The position numbers were made by a program, and so were the translations under genes. Under the pieces are notes generated by a model. It was not told the origin of the DNA. It worked only from the letters and a program-made list of their open reading frames with translations, and did no database searches. DNA of 51,207 nt from assembly GCA_900549345.1 (NCBI GenBank), contig UROC01000008.1, positions 1 to 51,207 on the forward strand. Reading direction: 5' to 3'. Positions 17,353 to 25,211 of this stretch are shown one piece after another (position 1 is the stretch's first letter; the number at the start of each line of letters is the position of its first letter). This DNA comes from an uncultured Collinsella sp. (GTDB lineage Bacteria; Actinomycetota; Coriobacteriia; Coriobacteriales; Coriobacteriaceae).

Positions 17353-17567
17353 TTTGGCTTGACACGCTGAACATCTACAAGGATAACCTTGAGGCCGTCG
17401 AGGCGTTCCTGGCCGACGCCCGCGCCATGGGCGACGGTCGCCTCAATGTGGTGCTCACCGGTGCCGGCACCTCCGATTACGTGGGTGAGGTTGTCGTCCT
17501 CAACCCCGACCTATCCCTCGTCGAGACCTATCTCGGTGGCGAGAGCGTCTACACTGAGAAGTAGCTG
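17337..17567 (+). pseudogene. AgaS-type sugar isomerase/deaminase remnant
   Basis: The 75 readable codons contain PELWLDTLNIYKDNLEAVEAF and VVLTGAGTSDYVGE, which match the N-terminal region and first SIS-domain loop of AgaS (galactosamine-6-phosphate deaminase/isomerase). The real N terminus is lost at the left direct repeat. The sequence after residue 51 jumps to an unrelated-looking 23-residue tail ending in a stop, so most of the SIS domains are deleted. No ribosome site precedes GTG 17337. AgaS belongs to amino-sugar catabolism, matching the PTS and sulfatases that follow. Confidence 0.7.
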
Positions 17568-17599
17568 CTGACCTATTTGCGATTTGATGCGAATAATGA

Positions 17600-17633
17600 G
17601 ACCCCGATTCGGCTTTATCGAATCGGGGTCTTT
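17600..17633. terminator. Terminator between the AgaS remnant and the DeoR genes
   Basis: A 12-bp perfect stem, GACCCCGATTCG with CGAATCGGGGTC around a 7-base loop, is followed by TTT. It stands 30 bases from the end of the converging DeoR gene and may serve both strands. Confidence 0.85.
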
Positions 17634-17663
17634 GCTGTGGTGTCCAGCTAAATCAAAACAGGC

Positions 17664-18425
17664 CTATTCTGCGACGATGATGCGAGTTGATTCGAGAACC
17701 ATGGAACGCTGTTTGTCGTTGACATTTGCATCGGTGATGAGTGCGTCCATTTGATCGAGATTGAAGAAGCCGAAGAAGTCCATCTGTCCGATCTTGCTTG
17801 AATCGCAGACAAGGTAACGCTTGGCGGCGCGATCGCAAGCGAGCGCCTGTAAGCGTCCTTCCTCAAGGTTAGAACAGGAGATGGATTGGGCGAGTACGCC
17901 GTTGGTGCCGATAAAGCAAGTGTCGATACCGAGCGGGGCGAGAGCATCTTCGGCGATGGGCCCGACGAAAGAACCCGATCGTTTGCGATACTGTCCTCCC
18001 AGGGCCCAGATCTCCACATCGTTACGCGTCTGGAGCATGTTCAGCACGATGATGCTGTTTGTGATGACGCGCAGCCGCATGCGCGGCAGCGCACGGGCGA
18101 TGAGAGCGCAAGTCGAACCGGGTCCGAGGAAGATGGTGTCGCGCTCTCTGATGAGGTTGACAGCGGTGCGTGCGATATGCTCTTTTTCAGGGGAGCGGAT
18201 TGAGAGCTTTTCAAAAAACGGGACCTCTTCGGCAATGGGGGAGCCGCTTGAAAGTCGGATGCCACCGTACTCGCGGATGACGCCAGCGCGTCGCGAGAGC
18301 TCATCGAAGTCTCTTCGAGCGGTCATTTCAGATATACCAAAGATTGTTGCGGCTTGGGCAACAGTGACCATTCCGCGCTGAGCGCACAGCTCAAGTAATT
18401 GTTCGTGACGTTCGGGTTTAAGCAT
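17664..18425 (-). CDS. DeoR family transcriptional regulator (island copy 1)
   Basis: DeoR repressors bind operators through an N-terminal helix-turn-helix and sense sugar phosphates with a C-terminal isomerase-like domain. The 253 residues start MLKPERHEQLLELC, with ISEMTARRDFDEL as recognition helix and YGGIRL following. The sensor domain has DTIFLGPGSTC and VITNSIIVLN. It lies 15 bases downstream of a second DeoR gene on the same strand, and both are divergent from the mannose-family PTS, which they likely control together with the operators at 19241-19459. Confidence 0.92.
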   Translation of the reverse strand: MLKPERHEQLLELCAQRGMVTVAQAATIFGISEMTARRDFDELSRRAGVIREYGGIRLSSGSPIAEEVPFFEKLSIRSPEKEHIARTAVNLIRERDTIFLGPGSTCALIARALPRMRLRVITNSIIVLNMLQTRNDVEIWALGGQYRKRSGSFVGPIAEDALAPLGIDTCFIGTNGVLAQSISCSNLEEGRLQALACDRAAKRYLVCDSSKIGQMDFFGFFNLDQMDALITDANVNDKQRSMVLESTRIIVAE

Positions 18426-18440
18426 GGCTTGCCAATTGGA

Positions 18441-19205
18441 TTATGCGGTAATGACGGAGGTATAGGCGCGGAGGGCCTCGATGGTCCGGGGGTCTGCGTC
18501 CTCGTTAATGAATGCCGCGGTCATATCCTCCAGTGTGGTGAAAAGGCAGAAGTCGCGCCTTCCGACTTTTTCAGCATCTACAACAAGATAACGCTCCTGA
18601 GCTCGAGAAAGAGCGTCTGAGAGGACCATGGCTGCATCGGGACGAGAGCCAAAGACCTCGTTTCCAAAAATACCGGTTGCCGAGACGTAGGCCTTGGGAG
18701 CGGATAGACCGTAGGGGCCGCGGCCGTTGTATGGCATGGTGAAAACTCGCGTGTCGTGACGCATCATGCCACCAACAAAGAATAGATCTATATGTGGATT
18801 GTCGGCTAGCAGGTTCAGCACGGGAAGACTGTTGGTGACGACGCGTATGTCCTCCTGGGGCAAATACGAACACATGAGCTCGAGAGTGGAGCCTCCACCG
18901 AGAAAGATCGTATCGCCGGCTGAGACGGTTTGGGCGGCGGCTATAGCAGCGGCACGTTTCTGATCAACTTGAAAACGACGTTTCTCCTCATGCGGGGTCA
19001 AACGTGAAAGGGCTGTTCCGTGGGCGGAGTGTGGAAGCTGAGCCCCTCCGTGTACGCGCACAAGAAGGCCCTTGTCGGCAAGCTCGGCCAGGTCACGCCT
19101 GATGGTCATATCCGAAACAGATAGGGTATTAGATATCTCGTTTACCGATACCGAATGATGTTGATCGAGCAAGTCGAGAATGGCCTGCTGGCGTTCGGAT
19201 TTCAT
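18441..19205 (-). CDS. DeoR family transcriptional regulator (island copy 2)
   Basis: The 254 residues begin MKSERQQAILDLLDQHHSVSVNEIS, then VSDMTIRRDLAELADKGLLVRVHGGAQL, the classic DeoR signature. The sensor half has DTIFLGGGSTLELM and VVTNSLPVLN. ATG 19205 is preferred to 19223, with GAGGGAG upstream. It is the promoter-proximal of two tandem paralogues; the other follows after 15 bases. Less biased, more A/T-rich codons than the PTS genes suggest lower expression. Likely repressor of the divergent PTS-sulfatase genes. Confidence 0.92.
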   Translation of the reverse strand: MKSERQQAILDLLDQHHSVSVNEISNTLSVSDMTIRRDLAELADKGLLVRVHGGAQLPHSAHGTALSRLTPHEEKRRFQVDQKRAAAIAAAQTVSAGDTIFLGGGSTLELMCSYLPQEDIRVVTNSLPVLNLLADNPHIDLFFVGGMMRHDTRVFTMPYNGRGPYGLSAPKAYVSATGIFGNEVFGSRPDAAMVLSDALSRAQERYLVVDAEKVGRRDFCLFTTLEDMTAAFINEDADPRTIEALRAYTSVITA

Positions 19206-19240
19206 GAGTGCCGACTCCCTCATCGAGCGTTTGTTCTTAT

Positions 19241-19459
19241 TTCAATGTAAACGAACAACATAAATAAACGCAAACCGTTCACGAAGGCACATTACCTTTC
19301 ACCGGTCAAAACATAACGCTCACGGAAAAAACCATCAAATAGGAGGTAAATAGAGCTCATTCCAAAAATCATCTCTTGACCAATAAACAAATATAGACGA
19401 ACATAAACGAACAGAACGAACAGAACGAACAGAACGAACAGAACGAACAGAACGAAGAG
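19241..19459 (+). promoter_or_regulatory. PTS promoter region with 9-bp tandem operator array
   Basis: AACGAACAG is repeated five times perfectly at 19406-19450, followed by AACGAAGAG (19451-19459). Isolated related sites (AAACGAACA at 19248, ATAAACGC near 19265) lie nearer the DeoR gene. A -35 TTGACC at 19376-19381 is followed by A/T-rich DNA with a poor -10 (CATAAA, 19402-19407). The GTTCGTTT-type half-site is characteristic of DeoR-family operators, so I infer an operator array, though no binding is shown. No gene lies in 19206-19485. Confidence 0.55.
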
Positions 19460-19485
19460 AATTAATAAGTATGAAAGGACAGAAG

Positions 19486-19926
19486 ATGCGTATCGGTGTC
19501 ATCCTTGCAAGTCACGGAGAGTTCGCTCAGGCCGCCCTCAGCGCCGTCGAGATGATTGCGGGCAAGCAGCCTGATGTCATCGCTCTTGGTCTCACCGCCG
19601 AGAAGAGCCTGGAGTCTTTCGAGTCCGAGATGCGCGAGGCTTACGAGACCCTCAGCGCCGAGTGCGAACTCGTCGTCACCCTATGCGACATCTACGGCGG
19701 CACCCCATTCAACGTGACTACCCGCTGCCTGCTCAACGGCATGAACATGGTTGCCTACACTGGCCTGTCCATGCCCGTTGCGGTCGAGCTCCTGCTCACC
19801 CGCGATGGCCTCGATTCCGCCGACGCGGTCCGTGCCCAGCTCACTGCCGCTCACGCCGGGGCCCAGCAGGAGATCAAGGCTCCCGCTCCGGCCGTGGAGG
19901 CAGACGAGGACGATTTGGACCTCTAG
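19486..19926 (+). CDS. PTS mannose/fructose/N-acetylgalactosamine-family EIIA
   Basis: EIIA accepts phosphate from HPr and passes it to EIIB. The 146 residues begin MRIGVILASHGEFAQAA, with the phosphorylated His in SHGE at about residue 10. CDIYGGTPFN and MPVAVELL are typical of ManX/AgaF. The C-terminal 25 residues are an Ala/Pro and acidic tail ending EDDLDL. ATG 19486 is preferred to ATG 19471 because AAAGGA falls between them. First gene of the PTS operon. Confidence 0.93.
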   Translation: MRIGVILASHGEFAQAALSAVEMIAGKQPDVIALGLTAEKSLESFESEMREAYETLSAECELVVTLCDIYGGTPFNVTTRCLLNGMNMVAYTGLSMPVAVELLLTRDGLDSADAVRAQLTAAHAGAQQEIKAPAPAVEADEDDLDL

Positions 19927-20043
19927 GCTCGTTAGCCCGTCGATTCGAGTGGCGCTCACCCGTATCCCCCGAGTGGGCGCCTCGATCGAGCAGAGCATTC
20001 GTAAACGGTACTGAAGGAACGTGCAAACGAAAAGGAGAACATC

Positions 20044-20520
20044 ATGGCACTCAAACTCGTCGACATCGATGACCGCCTGATCCACGGTCAGGTCGCCACC
20101 ACTTGGATTCCCGACTTCGGCATCGAATCGGCAATCATTGTCTCGGATAAGGTCGCCAACGACCCCGTCCAGAAGTCCGTCGCCGGCCTCGCCGCCCCCG
20201 ACATCAAGGTCTCCGTCTTCGGTGTCGAGAAGTTCATTGAGGTCCTCAAGAAGACCGAGCTCAAGAAGGCCACGATGGTGCTCTTCACCAACCCCATCGA
20301 CGCCCTCAAGCTGCACGAGAACGGCTTGCCGTTCGACTACCTGAACGTCTCCGGCATGCGCTTCAACGAGCAGCGTCATCGCCTGCACAAGAACATGTCC
20401 GTCACCGCCGAGGAAAAGGCCGCCTTCGAGGAGCTCATTGGCCTCGGCGTCGACTGCTGGATGCAGACCACCACGCGCGATTCCAAGGAGCCCGTGTCCG
20501 AGCTCCTCAAGAACTACTAA
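20044..20520 (+). CDS. PTS mannose/fructose/N-acetylgalactosamine-family EIIB
   Basis: EIIB transfers phosphate from EIIA to the sugar entering through EIIC/EIID. The 158 residues have the phosphorylation-site motif DDRLIHGQV, with His at about residue 15, and TTTRDSKEP near the C terminus. ATG 20044 follows AAAAGGAG. It belongs to the AgaV/ManX-B group; the exact sugar cannot be read from sequence. Confidence 0.94.
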   Translation: MALKLVDIDDRLIHGQVATTWIPDFGIESAIIVSDKVANDPVQKSVAGLAAPDIKVSVFGVEKFIEVLKKTELKKATMVLFTNPIDALKLHENGLPFDYLNVSGMRFNEQRHRLHKNMSVTAEEKAAFEELIGLGVDCWMQTTTRDSKEPVSELLKNY

Positions 20521-20600
20521 GTAAGTAACCATCTCCGGGCATGTGAACCCGGGGCGTGCCCATCGGAGGGAACGATGGGCGAATAGGGAAGGAGAGGCTT

Positions 20601-21410
20601 ATGCTTCAGGCACTTCTGCTCGCCATCTGGGCGGGTCTGTGCACTTGGGACCAGTTCGGTCCCCACCTGGGCTTCCGCAAGCCCCTGCTGGCATCCGTCG
20701 GCGTCGGCATCATCCTCGGTGACATGACGACCGCCATCATGATCGGCGCGACCATGGAGCTCATGTGGCTCGGCGTCAACAACATCGGCGCTTATGTTCC
20801 GCCGGATGTCATCTCCGGCACCATCGTCGGTGCCGCCCTGGGCATCATGGGTTCCACCGACACCGCCAGCGCCATCGCCCTGGCAGTCGCCATCGGCATC
20901 CCCACCGCCACCTTGGTTCAGCAGCTGAACATCTTGGTCATGACCACTAACGTCTCGCTTGTCCACGGTGCCGACAAGGCCATCGAGTCCGGTAAGTTCA
21001 ACGCCGTCAACAAGTTCTTCTGGACCGGCGCCCTGTGCTTCTTCCTGACCCGCGCCGTTCCCGTCTTCATCGCCACGGGCATCGGCTCCTTCGTGATCGA
21101 GGACATCATGGCCTTCCTGCAGAACCAGGTTCCGTGGGTCCTCACCGGCTTCTCCACCGCCGGTGGCATGATGCCCGCCGTCGGTCTGGCCATGCTCCTC
21201 ACCATGATGATGAAGAAGAACATGTGGATCTTCCTGCTGCTCGGCTTTATCATGGCCGCCTTCCTCAACGTCCCGACCGTGGGCATCGCGCTCGCCGCTT
21301 GCGCCGCCGCCGGCGTGTGGGACGTCATTACCGAGGGCCAGAAGAATCAACCCGCCCCTGCCGCCGCCTCTGCCGCCGGCTCCGATGATGACGAGGAGTA
21401 CGATCTCTAA
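20601..21410 (+). CDS. PTS mannose-family membrane component EIIC
   Basis: EIIC is half of the membrane channel. The 269 residues are strongly hydrophobic, with GAYVPPDVISG and GATMELMWLGVNNIGAY, the family signatures between residues 35 and 75. ATG 20601 follows GGAAGGAGAG; the 15-residue upstream extension is rejected. The stop TAA shares its last base with the EIID start. Strong C-ending codon bias suggests high expression. Confidence 0.94.
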   Translation: MLQALLLAIWAGLCTWDQFGPHLGFRKPLLASVGVGIILGDMTTAIMIGATMELMWLGVNNIGAYVPPDVISGTIVGAALGIMGSTDTASAIALAVAIGIPTATLVQQLNILVMTTNVSLVHGADKAIESGKFNAVNKFFWTGALCFFLTRAVPVFIATGIGSFVIEDIMAFLQNQVPWVLTGFSTAGGMMPAVGLAMLLTMMMKKNMWIFLLLGFIMAAFLNVPTVGIALAACAAAGVWDVITEGQKNQPAPAAASAAGSDDDEEYDL

Positions 21411-22240
21411 TGGGTAAGATCTCCAACTCCACCCTGAACAAGGTCCTGCTGCGCACCCAGGGTTGCCAATTCGCGCACAACTACGAGCGCATGCAGTCGC
21501 TGTCCCTGACCTACTGCTTTGCCCCTGTCCTCGAGGAGCTCTACAAGGACGCCCCCAAGGAGGAGCGCGTTAACGCCATGAAGCGCCACCTCGAGTACTT
21601 CAACACCCACCCGCTCGCGATCCCCTTCATCCTTGGCATCACCGCCGCCCTGGAGGAGACCACGGATGAGGATCAGAAGGACACCGTCGTCGGCATCAAG
21701 ACCTCCCTCATGGGTCCCTTCGCCGGCCTTGGTGACTCCCTGCTGAACCTCACCTGGTTCCCGATCGCCGGCTCCATCGGCGCATCTATGTGCGTCGACA
21801 ACGGCTCCATTGTGGGTCCGCTCGTGATGTTCTTGCTCATCAACCTGCTGTATTGGCCGCTGAAGTACTTCGGCCTGCACAAGGGTTACGAGATGGGCAT
21901 GGAGCTCGTCGAGAAGGCGGGCGTCCAGGTCTTCGACCGTCTGGGCAACCTCGCCAACGTGCTGGGCGTCATGGTCACCGGCGGCCTGATCGCCACGACC
22001 GTTAAGCTCAAGCTTGCCGTGCAGTTCGCCTTCGGTGAGGGTGACCCGCTGGTGCTCCAGGACCAGCTCGATAAGGTGTTGCCCTTCCTGCTGCCTGTCG
22101 TTCTGACTTTCATCTGCTATCGCCTGCTCAAGAAGGGCCAGGGCAAGAACTCCGCCCAGATCATCATCGGTCTGATTGTGTTCTCCCTTGTGTTCGCCGC
22201 TATCGGTTTCTACTTCCCGGCGTTCAAGATCTTCGCCTAA
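21410..22240 (+). CDS. PTS mannose-family membrane component EIID
   Basis: EIID pairs with EIIC to form the transporter. The 276 residues start MGKISNSTLNKVLLRTQGCQFAHNYERMQS; NTHP, GITAALEE and GIKTSLMGPFAGLGDSL are standard in the family. The C-terminal third is membrane-spanning. Start overlaps the EIIC stop (TAATG). Last gene of the PTS set; the sulfatase gene starts 170 bases later. Confidence 0.94.
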   Translation: MGKISNSTLNKVLLRTQGCQFAHNYERMQSLSLTYCFAPVLEELYKDAPKEERVNAMKRHLEYFNTHPLAIPFILGITAALEETTDEDQKDTVVGIKTSLMGPFAGLGDSLLNLTWFPIAGSIGASMCVDNGSIVGPLVMFLLINLLYWPLKYFGLHKGYEMGMELVEKAGVQVFDRLGNLANVLGVMVTGGLIATTVKLKLAVQFAFGEGDPLVLQDQLDKVLPFLLPVVLTFICYRLLKKGQGKNSAQIIIGLIVFSLVFAAIGFYFPAFKIFA

Positions 22241-22272
22241 TCGCGAGCTTATCAAAAGGCAAATCGTTTGAT

Positions 22273-22300
22273 GCCCGCGCCCCGCATGCCGGGCGCGGGC
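22273..22300 (+). terminator. Hairpin after EIID
   Basis: GCCCGCGCCC (22273-22282) pairs with GGGCGCGGGC (22291-22300). The tail is weak in T, so it may attenuate rather than fully stop transcription into the sulfatase genes. Confidence 0.6.
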
Positions 22301-22409
22301 CTCGTTGTCTCATGTGCTCTCCATCGTGCGCGATCGGGGTGCGCTCCATTATGCCCATGTGCCTTTGGCGTATCGCCATCTGGCAAATCCAACTATCGAA
22401 AGGATGCCA

Positions 22410-23906
22410 ATGAGAACCGTCCTCGTGCTCATGGATACTCTGCGTCGCGACGTCCTGTCGTGCTACAACCCCGCAACCGACGTCCAGACCCCCAATCTCG
22501 ATGCCTTTGCCGAGCGTTCCTGCGTGTTCGACAACCACTGGATCGGCTCGGCTCCCTGCATGCCTGCCCGCCGCGACATCCTCACCGGTCGCTACAACTT
22601 CCTCGAGCGCCCCTGGGGCCCCATCGAGCCCTTCGATGTGACGCTGCCGCCCTGCCTGCGCGCGAACGGCAACTTCTGCCACATCACCACCGACCACTGC
22701 CACTACCTACGCACCGGTGGCGAGGGCTACCTCCAGGAGTTCAACACCTGGGATTACTACCGCGGCCAGGAGGGCGACCCGTGGGTCAGCCGCATCGATG
22801 AGCCGAATAACATGCCCGAGACCTTCTACGGGCGCGTGCGCGAGCAGTACCAGAAGAACCGTCAGCTCTGGCCCAACGAAGAGGACATGCCGAGCCCCAA
22901 GACCTTCCAGTCCGCCTGCGACTGGATCGACGGCAATGCTGGGGCCGACGACTTCTTCCTTATGGTTGAGACCTTCGACCCGCACGAGCCCTTCGATGTG
23001 CCCGACAAGTACATGGAGATGTACGGCGGCACTGGCGAGCTCGACCGCGACTACTTCGAGATTCCTGAGTACAAGCGCGTCTCCGCCACCGACGTCAACA
23101 AGGGCGCGGAGGACTACCTGCAGCGCCGCTACAAGGCCCTCGTCACCATGACCGACCGCTGGTTTGGTAGGCTCATCGACAAGCTCGAGGAGCGCGGGAT
23201 GCTGGACGATACCATGGTCATGGTCACCACCGACCACGGCTATTTCCTGGGCGAGCGCGACTACATGGGCAAAAACTACATGCACCTGTATAACGAGCTC
23301 GCGCATCTGCCGTTCATTGTGCACTTCCCGGGTAACGCCCGCGCCGGCGAGCATGCCCGCCAGCTCACTCAGGCAATCGACATCATGCCCACGGTGCTTG
23401 AAGCCCACGGCTGCGAGATTCCCGCAGATGTGTGCGGCACCTCCCTCGTGCCGCTCATGACGGATGCTGACGCGCCCACGCGTGGCTACGCCCTGTACGG
23501 CGTGCACGCCATGACCGTCAACGTCACCGACGGCCGCTACACCTACTTCCGCGCGCCGGTCGCCGGCAACCAGCCGTGCTTCGAGTACACCGCACTGCCG
23601 CACACCATCCGCAAAAAGATGGGTTCGGACTGCCCGGAGGAGATTGAGTGTGGCCGCTACTTCAAACGCACCAAGTACCCGCTGTTCAAGATCCCCTGTA
23701 AGAAGCCGGCCCAGATCGAGGGAGCCACGCCGCTCGCCGAGGTCGAGCAGACGATGCTGTTCGACCTTGAGAGTGACTACGGCCAGGTTAATAATCTCGC
23801 CGGCAAGGACGACCACGCCGAACAGCGCATGATTGACCTGCTGCTGCGCGGCCTGGAGGAGCATGAGTCCCCGGCCGAGCAAAAGGAGCGCCTGGGCTTG
23901 GCCTAA
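22410..23906 (+). CDS. Sulfatase, formylglycine-dependent (Cys-type), cytoplasmic
   Basis: It hydrolyses a sulfate ester, probably on a sugar. The 498 residues have the metal-binding DTLRRDVLS near the N terminus and the modification motif C-M-P-A-R in SAPCMPARRDILTGR, where Cys becomes formylglycine. TTDHGYFLGE and DPHEPFD contribute further active-site residues. There is no signal peptide, so it should act in the cytoplasm on imported substrate. ATG 22410 is favoured over 22404 by the position of AAAGGA. The maturase gene is the next one downstream. Confidence 0.93.
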   Translation: MRTVLVLMDTLRRDVLSCYNPATDVQTPNLDAFAERSCVFDNHWIGSAPCMPARRDILTGRYNFLERPWGPIEPFDVTLPPCLRANGNFCHITTDHCHYLRTGGEGYLQEFNTWDYYRGQEGDPWVSRIDEPNNMPETFYGRVREQYQKNRQLWPNEEDMPSPKTFQSACDWIDGNAGADDFFLMVETFDPHEPFDVPDKYMEMYGGTGELDRDYFEIPEYKRVSATDVNKGAEDYLQRRYKALVTMTDRWFGRLIDKLEERGMLDDTMVMVTTDHGYFLGERDYMGKNYMHLYNELAHLPFIVHFPGNARAGEHARQLTQAIDIMPTVLEAHGCEIPADVCGTSLVPLMTDADAPTRGYALYGVHAMTVNVTDGRYTYFRAPVAGNQPCFEYTALPHTIRKKMGSDCPEEIECGRYFKRTKYPLFKIPCKKPAQIEGATPLAEVEQTMLFDLESDYGQVNNLAGKDDHAEQRMIDLLLRGLEEHESPAEQKERLGLA

Positions 23907-24009
23907 GATTCATGCGGTGATTGTGCGGGCCGGATGCGCCGCCTCGGGTAAGGAAGTGGTTTCCGGCCCGATGAGTGAGGGCTAGCCTGTGCGAAGGGGG
24001 GTATGTGCC

Positions 24010-25110
24010 ATGTGCGCGAAGCATATTGGCTTTTTGATAAAACCGGCATCGAGTGCTTGCAACATGCGGTGCAGGTACTGCTTTTACTGCGATGTCGCTG
24101 CTCATCGCGAGGAGCGGAGCGCCCGCGTCATGGGCGAAGACGTGGCAAGTGCCATCATCGACCGTGCACTCGCCGTGGCGAGTGATGCGCACATTTCTTT
24201 CGCCTTCCAGGGCGGCGAGCCCACCCTGGCCGGCCTTGACTTCTTCCATTCGTTCGTCGCGCGGGTGGAGGAGCGCCGTGAGAACCAGCGGGTGAGCTGG
24301 GCGTTGCAGACCAACGGCTACCTGATCGAAGAGGAATGGGCCGAGTTCTTCCGCGAGCACGGGTTCCTCATCGGAGTCTCGGTTGACGCTTATCGCGACC
24401 TGCACGATTCGATGCGTCCCGATGCGCACGGTGCCGCTACGTACGCGCGCGTCATGAGCGGCGTTCGCCTGCTGCGCGAGCGCGGCGTGGACGTCAACAT
24501 ACTCTCGGTCCTCACCTCGCAGATGGCGGCGCATCCACAGCGCGTCTTCTCCTTCATCAAGCAGGAGAAGATCACCCATATCCAGTTCATCCCGTGCCTG
24601 CCGGGCCTCGACGATGAGCGGGACACGTTCTCGCTCGACCCGCGTGCCTTCTCCTCGTTCTACCGCCGCTTGTTCGACTTGTGGTGGCGCGAGCTCGGTG
24701 CTGGGCGCTATGTGAGCATCTGGCTGTTCGAGAACGTCATGCAGATGGCGCTCGGGCAGTTTCCGTCGCAGTGCGGTATGCTCGGCCGCTGCGCTCCGCA
24801 GTTCGTGGTGGAAAGCGACGGTTCGGTGTATCCGTGCGACTTCTATGCGCTGGATGAGTACCGCGTGGGCGATATTCGCGTCGATTCCCTTGAGGCAATG
24901 GCGACCTGTGAGACCATGCGCATGTTTTTGAACGAGCCGCGTCGCGATTGCGCGCGGTGCGCCGATTGCCCCTTTGAGGGCATTTGCCATCGCAACTGCA
25001 AGCGCCTGAACATCGCCTATTACGATGCGGGCTACTGCGGGCTGCGTGAGTTTTTGGAGTACGCCTATCCCGGCCTGCAGCGCGTGGCTCGCATGTTCAC
25101 GCGGCGCTGA
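24010..25110 (+). CDS. Anaerobic sulfatase-maturating radical SAM enzyme
   Basis: It converts the active-site Cys (or Ser) of sulfatases to formylglycine without oxygen. The 366 residues have the radical-SAM cluster CNMRCRYCFYCD, then FAFQGGEPTL and, at the C terminus, a SPASM-type Cys cluster (CGMLGRC, YPCDFYALDEYRVGDI, CARCADCPFEGICHRNC) that binds extra Fe-S clusters. ATG 24010 follows AAGGGGGG with normal spacing. It sits between two sulfatases with C-x-P-x-R motifs, its obvious substrates. Confidence 0.95.
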   Translation: MCAKHIGFLIKPASSACNMRCRYCFYCDVAAHREERSARVMGEDVASAIIDRALAVASDAHISFAFQGGEPTLAGLDFFHSFVARVEERRENQRVSWALQTNGYLIEEEWAEFFREHGFLIGVSVDAYRDLHDSMRPDAHGAATYARVMSGVRLLRERGVDVNILSVLTSQMAAHPQRVFSFIKQEKITHIQFIPCLPGLDDERDTFSLDPRAFSSFYRRLFDLWWRELGAGRYVSIWLFENVMQMALGQFPSQCGMLGRCAPQFVVESDGSVYPCDFYALDEYRVGDIRVDSLEAMATCETMRMFLNEPRRDCARCADCPFEGICHRNCKRLNIAYYDAGYCGLREFLEYAYPGLQRVARMFTRR

Positions 25111-25211
25111 TCCTGCCCGGGTTTTGCCTCGTCGTAGTTGTGTGGGGCTCTGCGCCCCTCCCGCCTTGACCACTCAATCTTCATCCCGTTCCCGTGAGTT
25201 TGGAGTTCCCT

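Noticed and set aside
19406..19459. Tandem repeat considered as CRISPR
   Set aside because: The units are 9 bases with no spacers, and no cas gene is near.
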